Part shown: piece after piece, positions 27,369-34,119 of the stretch
Position numbering within the stretch: the stretch's first letter is position 1
Layout of the letters: every line of letters starts with the position of its first letter
From: Streptomyces sp. ERV7
Lineage (GTDB): Bacteria > Actinomycetota > Actinomycetes > Streptomycetales > Streptomycetaceae
Reading direction: 5' to 3'
Assembly: GCF_001653515.1 (NCBI RefSeq)
Contig: NZ_LYOY01000001.1
Span: forward strand, 124,001 to 188,000
DNA: 64,000 nucleotides
Notes under the pieces: model-generated
The model's database searches: none
Seen by the model: only the letters and a program-made list of their open reading frames with translations
Told to the model about the DNA's origin: nothing
Program-made: the position numbers and the translations under genes

Positions 27369-28321
27369 CAGATCAGCTCCTTGTAGGTGTCGTAGTCGGC
27401 GTCGGGCTCCCCGGTGGGCCGGTAGTGGTCGGGGTGGCGGCCGCCCCCGCTCCACACCGGTTCGACGCGCAGCCCCATCCGCACCTGGTCGTAGGGGATG
27501 CCGCCGATCCGGCCGTGCAGGGCGAGGTCGGCGCCGTCGAGGGCGATGTGGGCGTAGACGTAGGGCACTTCGATGCCGAGATTCGCCGTATGCGAGGCCT
27601 TGATGTTGACGATGCAGTACGTGGTGACGGTGCCGGCCGGGCCCACCTCCACCCGCTCGTCGGTGGCGACCCCGCAGGTGGGGCAGGCGCCGCGCGGCGG
27701 CACGTATACCTTGCGGCACGACGGGCAGCGCTCGCCGACGGTCCTGCGGTCGGCCAGGGCCTCGATGTACCCGGTCTGGGCGCGGCCCGGGCTGTGGGTG
27801 TAGTCGAGCCGGGCCGGGGCGACGATGCCGGTGACCGGGTCGGCGAACTCCCCGCTGTGCGGGCCCGGTTGCCCCGCCGCCTCGCTCTCGTACGGTTCGA
27901 AGCACGCGATGTCGGTGATGGCGCCCGCGCGCTCCTCGGCCCAGCGCACCCGCACCCGCATCCCGGTCCGCACGGTGTCGGGGCCCGGCGCGTCGAGGGC
28001 GTGCAGCAGGGCGGTGTCGGCGCCGTCGAGCCTGACCAGGACCCAGGCGAAGGGGCGGGCCAGCGGCTGGCCCCGGCGCGGGGAAGGGTTCCAGGCCCAG
28101 GTGGTGACGGTGCCGGTGGCGGCGACCTCGACGAGGTCGTGGAGCTCCTCGGCGGTGGCCGGGTCGTACTCGACGGGCGGTACGAGCGTCCTGCCGTCGG
28201 ACGTCCGCACCCCGAGGACGGTCCGCTCGCGCAGCCCGGTGAGGAAGGCGCTCTGGACGGGGCCCAGCGAGCGGGTGAACGGGAACTCGACCACCAGGGG
28301 GGCGCTGAGGACTTCGGGCAT
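27368..28321 (-). CDS. two-module DUF35 (zinc-ribbon OB-fold) acyl-CoA-binding protein
   Basis: A 317-residue protein with two OB folds. The first lies near residues 55-150. The second follows the zinc ribbon ERCPSCRKVYVPPRGACPTCG, which supplies four Cys. DUF35 proteins bind acyl-CoA and are obligate partners of thiolase-fold enzymes in archaeal mevalonate synthesis and actinobacterial steroid side-chain cleavage. The stop overlaps the next gene by ATGA. GAAGGAG precedes the start. It should channel an acyl-CoA between the two thiolase-fold proteins. The doubled architecture may match the two thiolase partners. Confidence 0.9.
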   Translation of the reverse strand: MPEVLSAPLVVEFPFTRSLGPVQSAFLTGLRERTVLGVRTSDGRTLVPPVEYDPATAEELHDLVEVAATGTVTTWAWNPSPRRGQPLARPFAWVLVRLDGADTALLHALDAPGPDTVRTGMRVRVRWAEERAGAITDIACFEPYESEAAGQPGPHSGEFADPVTGIVAPARLDYTHSPGRAQTGYIEALADRRTVGERCPSCRKVYVPPRGACPTCGVATDERVEVGPAGTVTTYCIVNIKASHTANLGIEVPYVYAHIALDGADLALHGRIGGIPYDQVRMGLRVEPVWSGGGRHPDHYRPTGEPDADYDTYKELI

Positions 28322-28375
28322 CGGGGGCTCCTTCTCGGGTGGGCCGACGGACGGGCTCGGGCGCGCGGCGGAGGC

Positions 28376-29176
28376 TCAGGCGCGCCGGTAGACGGGCGGG
28401 CGCTTCTCGGCGAAGGCGCGGGCGCCCTCCTTGGCGTCGGCGGTGTCGAAGACCGGCCAGCCGCGCTTGAGCTCGGCGGCGAGCCCGTCGGTCTCGGTCA
28501 TCTCGGCGGTCTCGTACACCGAGGCCTTGACCGCCTCGACGGCGAGCGGCCCGCAGGCGTTGATCCGCTCGGCGAGGGCGAGCGCCTGCTCAAGGGCGGT
28601 GCCGTCGGCCACCACCCGTCCGACGAGTCCGATGTCCCGTGCCTCGGCCGCGCTGTAGGGCCGCCCGGTGAGCAGCATCTCCAGGGCGTGGGTGCGCGGG
28701 ATCTGGCGCTGGAGCCGGACGGTCGAGCCGCCGATCGGGAAGAGCCCGCGCCGGACCTCGAAGAGCCCGAAGGTGGCGCTCTCCCCCGCCACCCGGATGT
28801 CGGTGCCCTGGAGGATCTCGGTGCCGCCCGCCACACAGGGGCCCTCGACGGCCGCGATCACGGGCTTGCGGGGGCGGTGGTGGCGCAGCATCGCCTTCCA
28901 GTGCAGATCCGGGTCGGCCTTGAGGCGGTCCCGGTACTGCTCGCCCTCCATCCCCTTGCCCGCCAGGGCCTTGAGGTCCATGCCCGCGCAGAACGCGCCG
29001 CCTGCGCCGGTCAGGACGACCGAGCGGACCGCGTCGTCGGCGTCGGCCTCCAGCCAGCCGTCGTAGAGGCCGACCAGCATCGGCAGCGAGAGGGCGTTCC
29101 TGGCCTCCGGCCGGTTGAGCGTGAGTACGAGTGTGGCGCCCTCGCGCCGCACGGTGAGGTGTTCGGTGCCACCCAT
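28376..29176 (-). CDS. enoyl-CoA hydratase/crotonase family protein
   Basis: A 266-residue crotonase. The oxyanion-hole segments are VVLTGAGGAFCAGMDLKAL and EGPCVAGGTEILQGTDIRVA. The second segment ends FEVRRGLFPIGGSTVRL, with a Glu and a Gly at the usual catalytic region. It hydrates enoyl-CoA or performs a related CoA reaction. It is the first gene of the leftward operon with DUF35 and two thiolase-fold genes. The operator-like element at 29238-29263 lies 62 bp upstream of its start and is shared with the operon at 39.4 kb. Confidence 0.92.
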   Translation of the reverse strand: MGGTEHLTVRREGATLVLTLNRPEARNALSLPMLVGLYDGWLEADADDAVRSVVLTGAGGAFCAGMDLKALAGKGMEGEQYRDRLKADPDLHWKAMLRHHRPRKPVIAAVEGPCVAGGTEILQGTDIRVAGESATFGLFEVRRGLFPIGGSTVRLQRQIPRTHALEMLLTGRPYSAAEARDIGLVGRVVADGTALEQALALAERINACGPLAVEAVKASVYETAEMTETDGLAAELKRGWPVFDTADAKEGARAFAEKRPPVYRRA

Positions 29177-29237
29177 GCGCCTGCCTCCCGTCGTCGGACT
29201 GGAACAGGTTGCAGGAGCCGGGGGCGCAGTTCAATAG

Positions 29238-29263
29238 TTTTCTGACAGACAGTCAGATTCTTT
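29238..29263. promoter_or_regulatory. shared operator-like element, copy 1
   Basis: TTTTCTGA, 7 nt, TCAGATTCTTT. The core TCTGAC-5-GTCAGA is a near-perfect palindrome, as for TetR-family operators. It lies between the crotonase operon and the rightward acyl-CoA ligase. An element with all 19 fixed bases identical and the same spacing is at 39417-39442. Confidence 0.7.
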
Positions 29264-29341
29264 CGCCGGAGCCCCTTCCCAGTTGCGGCGGGCTCTGCTC
29301 TGATGACGGCCACACGGATGGGCCCGGGGTCAGGAGGAGCG

Positions 29342-30964
29342 GTGGAGTACAACCTTGCCGACCTGTTCGAGTCGGTCGTCGACGTGGTCCCCGACCGCGA
29401 GGCACTGGTCCACCTCGACCACCCCGGCACGGGCGCGGAGCGCCGGCTGACCTACGCCGACCTGGACGCGGCCGCCAACCGGATCGCCCACCACCTCATC
29501 GACAGCGGCATCGGACCGGGCGAGCACCTGGGCCTGCATCTGTACAACGGGGTCGAGTATCTGCAGACCGTGCTCGGCTGCCTCAAGGCCAGGGTCGTCC
29601 CGGTCAACGTCAACTACCGCTATGTCGAGGACGAGTTGGTCTACCTCTACCGGGACGCGGATCTGACGGCCCTGGTCTTCGACGCGGAGTTCACCGCACG
29701 CGTGGCGGGCGCACTGCCGCACACCGAGAAGCTGCGCCACCTCGTACGGGTGGGGGAACCGCCCGAGGGCGCGCCCGCGCTGGACGCGGTGCCCTTCACC
29801 GAGGCCGAGGCGGCCGCGTCCGACGGGCGGGGGTTCGCGCCCCGCTCGCCCGACGACCTCTTCATCATCTACACCGGCGGCACCACCGGCATGCCCAAGG
29901 GGGTGATGTGGCGCCAGGAGGACCTGTTCTTCTCGGGGCTCGGCGGCGGCGCGCCGACGGGCGAGCCGGTCGCGCGCCCCGAGGAGCTGGCCGAACGGGT
30001 CGCGGCGGGCGGCGAGGGCATCACCTTCTTCCCCACTCCCCCACTGATGCACGGCACCTCCACGCTCACCGCCTTCATCGGCTTCCACTTCGGCCAACGG
30101 GTGGTCATCCACCGCAAGTTCGTGCCCGAGGAGGTCCTGCGGACGATCGAGAAGGAGAAGGTCACCAGCGTGTCACTGGTCGGGGACGCGATGCTGCGTC
30201 CGCTGATCGACGCCCTGAGCGGCCCCCTGAAGGGCACCGACTGCTCATCGCTGTTCAGCGTCTCGTCCTCCGGCGCGATCATGTCGGAGACGGTCCGCGC
30301 CCAGTTCAGCGCGCTGGTCCCGACCGCGATGCTGCTCAACAACTTCGGCTCGTCCGAGTCCGGCTTCAACGGCACCGCCACCGAGGACTCCGGCCCCGAC
30401 AAGGGCTTCCGGCTGCGCGTCAACTCCCGTACGGCGGTGGTCGACCCGGCCACCCACGAGCCGGTGAAGCCCGGTGAGCCCGGCCGGATCGCCCAGCGCG
30501 GCCATGTGCCGCTCGGTTACTACAACGACCCCACGAAGACCGCCGAGACGTTCTTCCGGCGCGGCGACGAGCGCTGGGTGCTGCTGGGCGACATGGCCAC
30601 GGTCGACGAGGACGGCATCGTCACGGTGCTCGGGCGGGGCTCGCAGTGCATCAACACCGGTGGCGAGAAGGTGTATCCGGAGGAGGTCGAGCAGGCGCTC
30701 AAATCCCATCCGGACGTGTACGACGCGCTGGTCGCCGGGGTGCCGGACGCCACCTGGGGCAACCATGTGGCGGCGGTGGTGCAGGTGCGCGAGGGCGCCG
30801 AGGCACCGACCCTCGACGCCATCCAGAGCCACTGCCGCACCCGGCTCGCGGGGTACAAGGTGCCGCGCCAGCTGGTGATCGCGCCGAGCATCCAGCGCTC
30901 GCCCAGCGGCAAGGCGGACTACCGCTGGGCGCGGGCGGTGGCGGTGGAGTCGGCCGCCGGCTGA
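29342..30964 (+). CDS. acyl-CoA synthetase (FadD-like, AMP-forming)
   Basis: A 540-residue adenylate-forming ligase. The P-loop is YTGGTTGMPKG. The C-terminal domain keeps NTGGEKVYPEEVE and the catalytic Lys in SPSGKADY. GTG at 29342 has AGGAG 5 nt upstream and is preferred to the ATG at 29303. It activates a carboxylic acid to its CoA thioester. It is divergent from the crotonase operon, across the operator-like site, and probably supplies that operon with its substrate. Substrate chain length is unknown. Confidence 0.92.
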   Translation: MEYNLADLFESVVDVVPDREALVHLDHPGTGAERRLTYADLDAAANRIAHHLIDSGIGPGEHLGLHLYNGVEYLQTVLGCLKARVVPVNVNYRYVEDELVYLYRDADLTALVFDAEFTARVAGALPHTEKLRHLVRVGEPPEGAPALDAVPFTEAEAAASDGRGFAPRSPDDLFIIYTGGTTGMPKGVMWRQEDLFFSGLGGGAPTGEPVARPEELAERVAAGGEGITFFPTPPLMHGTSTLTAFIGFHFGQRVVIHRKFVPEEVLRTIEKEKVTSVSLVGDAMLRPLIDALSGPLKGTDCSSLFSVSSSGAIMSETVRAQFSALVPTAMLLNNFGSSESGFNGTATEDSGPDKGFRLRVNSRTAVVDPATHEPVKPGEPGRIAQRGHVPLGYYNDPTKTAETFFRRGDERWVLLGDMATVDEDGIVTVLGRGSQCINTGGEKVYPEEVEQALKSHPDVYDALVAGVPDATWGNHVAAVVQVREGAEAPTLDAIQSHCRTRLAGYKVPRQLVIAPSIQRSPSGKADYRWARAVAVESAAG

Positions 30965-30985
30965 GAGACCGGCCGAGCCGGGCCG

Positions 30986-32509
30986 TCAGATGCCGAACTC
31001 CCTTATCTCCGCGAGGAATTCCTCCGGCCGCTCGGCGTGGACCGAGTGGCCGGCGTCGATGGTGACGAGGCGGGCCCCGGGTATACGGGCGGCCATCTCC
31101 GCGATCACCTTCTGGTCGATGTGGCTGTCCGGGCCGCCCGCGACGACCAGGGTCGGCGTGGCCAGGGCCGCGTAGCCCGCGCGCCAGGCCGGATCGGGGT
31201 CGTTGAGCTGGACGTCGATGTCCGCGACGACCGGCCAGTCGAAGGAGAGCTCCCCGTCGGGACGCTCCACGAACCCGCGCCGCGGGACGACGGGGGTCAG
31301 CGGCGGGCTCTCCTCCAGGACCAGCCGCCCGATCAGCTCCGGCGCCCGCACGGCGAGCAGGAGGGCTGCCGCGCCCCCCATGGAGTGCGCGACCACATCG
31401 GCGCCGGCCAGGCCGAGCGCGTCGACGAAGCCGCGCAGGTCGTCGCGGAAGCCCTCGAACGAGTAGCGGCCCGGCCAGTCGCTGAGGCCGTGGCCGCGCA
31501 GGTCGAGCGCGTACACCCGACGCGTGGCGGCGAGCGCCTCGGCGATCCCGGTCCAGTCGGTGCCGGATCCGCCGCGGCCGTGGACCAGCACGACGGGCGG
31601 CGCGGACTCCTCGCCCTGGACCCGGTACGCGAGCCGGAGGCCCGAGGCCGTGCGCACACTGCGGACGCCCGGCTCCAGGAAGGCCGCGAGCGTCCGTACG
31701 AAGTCGCCCGGCGCGTCCAGCCACGGGAAGTGCCCTGCGCCCGGCAGCACGGTGAGCTCGCCCCGGGGGAAGAGCGCGGTGAGCTCGGCGGCGCGCTCCG
31801 GCGTCGGCGTGGCGTCGTGCGCACCGGCCACGACGAGCACGGGCGCGTCCACGGCGGCGAGCGCGGCGGTGGTGGCGGCCGGGTCGAAGACGCCGTCCTG
31901 GTAGTGGACGGCGGCCGCGGCGCGGTTGATCTGCGCGTCCTCGCCCGCCGCGTGCTCCTGGGCCGCCTCGTCCCAACGCCCGTACATGAACGGCTGGACG
32001 GCCGCCCACACCTCGCGCGGGTCGCGCCCGCCCCGGATCTCCTCGAACGCGGCCCGCCCCTCCGCGTACCAGCTCTCGCCCTCGCGCAGCGCCACGGCCG
32101 ACCGCCAGTCGTCCTGGGTGACCTTCAGGCCGACGGCCTGGATGCCGGGGGTGACGAGGACCAGCGAGCCGATCCGCCGCGGGTGGGCGGCCGCGTACAG
32201 GGTGGCGAGGTTGCCGGAGGCCGAGTGGGCGAGGAGGTCGACGGTGTCCAGGCCGAGGTGCTCGCGCAGCGCCTCGACGTCGTCGGCCATCCGGTCGCAG
32301 CGGTACGAGGAGACGTCCTCGGGCACCGGCGAGTCACCGGTCCCGCGCAGGTCGAGCAGCACCAGCTGCCGGTGGGCGGAAAGCCCGCCCAGGTCGCCCA
32401 GATAGGCGGAGGCCCGCATGGCCCCGCCGGGCAGACAGATCAGCGGCTTCCCCGTCCCCACCAGGTGGTAGGCGAGCTCGGTCCCGTCGTACGCGGTGAA
32501 CTTCGGCAT
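30986..32509 (-). CDS. tandem alpha/beta hydrolase: two complete domains in one protein
   Basis: A 507-residue protein made of two alpha/beta-hydrolase units. The first (about 1-268) has nucleophile LLAHSASGNLATLY, acid region VVAGAHDATPTPE and His in GAGHFPWLDAP. The second (about 270-507) has VVAHSMGGAAALLL, acid region VVAGGPDSHIDQ and His in DAGHSVHAERP. Both catalytic triads look complete, so both halves may be active. Most family members have one unit of about 270 residues. It is convergent with the acyl-CoA ligase, 21 bp apart. It could release acids from esters or act on ring-cleavage products. The substrate is unknown. Confidence 0.9.
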   Translation of the reverse strand: MPKFTAYDGTELAYHLVGTGKPLICLPGGAMRASAYLGDLGGLSAHRQLVLLDLRGTGDSPVPEDVSSYRCDRMADDVEALREHLGLDTVDLLAHSASGNLATLYAAAHPRRIGSLVLVTPGIQAVGLKVTQDDWRSAVALREGESWYAEGRAAFEEIRGGRDPREVWAAVQPFMYGRWDEAAQEHAAGEDAQINRAAAAVHYQDGVFDPAATTAALAAVDAPVLVVAGAHDATPTPERAAELTALFPRGELTVLPGAGHFPWLDAPGDFVRTLAAFLEPGVRSVRTASGLRLAYRVQGEESAPPVVLVHGRGGSGTDWTGIAEALAATRRVYALDLRGHGLSDWPGRYSFEGFRDDLRGFVDALGLAGADVVAHSMGGAAALLLAVRAPELIGRLVLEESPPLTPVVPRRGFVERPDGELSFDWPVVADIDVQLNDPDPAWRAGYAALATPTLVVAGGPDSHIDQKVIAEMAARIPGARLVTIDAGHSVHAERPEEFLAEIREFGI

Positions 32510-32546
32510 GCCGGTGATCTTTGCAGCGCGTGGTGATCAAGCCAAG

Positions 32547-32576
32547 GCGGTTTCGCCGAGAGCGGTTTCGCCGAGA
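32547..32576. repeat. two tandem 15-bp repeats
   Basis: GCGGTTTCGCCGAGA occurs twice in succession (32547-32561 and 32562-32576), followed by the beginning of a third copy. It lies 38 bp upstream of the tandem hydrolase start codon, in its likely promoter region. Confidence 0.8.
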
Positions 32577-32660
32577 GCGCGAACAGTGCGGTGCGCGCAC
32601 GTTGTCCACAGGCCTTGACGGTGCGGCCGGGTGGCTGGATTACTGAACCCGAGCAGATCT

Positions 32661-32674
32661 ACCGAATGATCGGT
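32661..32674. promoter_or_regulatory. PaaR-like palindrome upstream of paaK
   Basis: ACCGA-ATGA-TCGGT is a perfect 5-bp dyad, 48 bp before the paaK start. It resembles ACCG-type operators of the TetR-family phenylacetate regulator PaaR. No paaR gene lies in the window. The partial dyad ATCGG-TCGT-CCGAT overlaps it at 32669-32682. Confidence 0.5.
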
Positions 32675-32721
32675 CGTCCGATTTCGGGCGGAGTGACGAC
32701 CGGCGAGGACGGGAGCGGCCC

Positions 32722-34023
32722 ATGGAACCCCTGCTGGACGCGGCGGAACGGCTGAGCCGGGCGGAGCTGGAGGCGCTCCAGCTCGACCGGCTGAGGGCTT
32801 CGCTGCGCCATGCGTACGAGAAGGTGGGCTTCTACCGGGAGGCGTTCGACAAGGCGGGGATACGGCCCGAGGACTGCCGTTCGCTCGCGGACCTCGCCCG
32901 CTTCCCGTTCACCACCAAGGCGGATCTGCGCGACCACTACCCGTTCGGGATGTTCGCCGTCCCCGGGTCCGAGGTCCGCCGCGTCCACGCCTCCAGCGGG
33001 ACCACGGGCCGCCCGACGGTGGTCGGCTACACCGAGCGCGATCTGGACACCTGGGCGGACGTGGTGGCCCGCTCACTGCGCGCGGCGGGCGCCCGGCCGG
33101 GCCACAAGGTGCATGTGGCGTACGGATACGGGCTGTTCACGGGCGGCCTGGGCGCGCACTACGGGGCGGAGCGGCTCGGCTGCACGGTGATCCCCGCCTC
33201 CGGCGGTATGACGGCCCGCCAGGTCCAGCTGATCCAGGACTTCCGGCCCGAGGTCATCATGGTGACTCCGTCGTACATGCTGACCCTCCTCGACGAGTTC
33301 GAGCGGCAGGGCGTCGACCCGCGCGCGACCTCGCTGAAAGTCGGGATCTTCGGAGCCGAGCCGTGGACGGAGGAGATGCGCCGCGAGATCGAGGAGCGCT
33401 TCGCCATCGACGCGGTCGACATATACGGGCTGTCGGAGGTGATCGGGCCCGGGGTGGCGCAGGAGTGCGTGGAGACCAAGGACGGGCTGCACATCTGGGA
33501 GGACCACTTCTACCCGGAGATCGTCGACCCGCTCACCGGCGAGGTGCTGCCCGAGGGCGAGCGCGGCGAGCTGGTCTTCACCTCGCTCACCAAGGAGGCC
33601 ATGCCGGTGGTCCGCTACCGGACGCGGGACCTGACCCGGCTGCTGCCGGGCTCGGCACGGGTGTTCCGGCGGATGGAGAAGGTGACCGGGCGCAGTGACG
33701 ACCTGGTGATCCTGCGCGGGGTGAACCTGTTCCCCACCCAGATCGAGGAGATCGTGCTGCGCACGCCCGGCCTCGCCCCCCACTTCCAGCTGCGGCTCAC
33801 CAAGGAGGGCCGCCTCGACGCGCTGACGGTCCGGGTGGAGGCGCGCGCCGACACCGCGCCGGAGCGGCGCGAGGAGGCCGCGCGGTCGATCGTCTCGGCG
33901 GTCAAGGACGGCATCGGGGTCTCGGTGGCGGTGGAGGTCGTCGACCCGGACACCATCGAGCGGTCGGTGGGCAAGTTCAAACGGATCGTGGATCTGCGCC
34001 AGGGCCCCGCGGGCGGGGCGTGA
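32722..34023 (+). CDS. paaK: phenylacetate-CoA ligase
   Basis: A 433-residue member of the PaaK clade of adenylate-forming ligases. The P-loop is HASSGTTGRPTVVGYT. Family stretches PASGGMTARQVQLIQDF and GIFGAEPWTEEMR are present, as is RGVNLFPTQIEE in the C-terminal domain and the Lys in SVGKFKRI. It forms phenylacetyl-CoA or a related aryl-CoA. No other paa catabolic genes (paaABCDE, paaZ) are nearby, so it may feed another pathway, perhaps the CoA cluster beside it. GGGAG precedes the ATG. Confidence 0.92.
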   Translation: MEPLLDAAERLSRAELEALQLDRLRASLRHAYEKVGFYREAFDKAGIRPEDCRSLADLARFPFTTKADLRDHYPFGMFAVPGSEVRRVHASSGTTGRPTVVGYTERDLDTWADVVARSLRAAGARPGHKVHVAYGYGLFTGGLGAHYGAERLGCTVIPASGGMTARQVQLIQDFRPEVIMVTPSYMLTLLDEFERQGVDPRATSLKVGIFGAEPWTEEMRREIEERFAIDAVDIYGLSEVIGPGVAQECVETKDGLHIWEDHFYPEIVDPLTGEVLPEGERGELVFTSLTKEAMPVVRYRTRDLTRLLPGSARVFRRMEKVTGRSDDLVILRGVNLFPTQIEEIVLRTPGLAPHFQLRLTKEGRLDALTVRVEARADTAPERREEAARSIVSAVKDGIGVSVAVEVVDPDTIERSVGKFKRIVDLRQGPAGGA

Positions 34024-34119
34024 GTGTTGACAGGTGTGCGCCCGGGCTGACTGAGTGGCTGGCGGCACTTCGTGTGTCACGGGCAACCACCCGTGTCACC
34101 CTCTGAGTTGGGAGGAACG

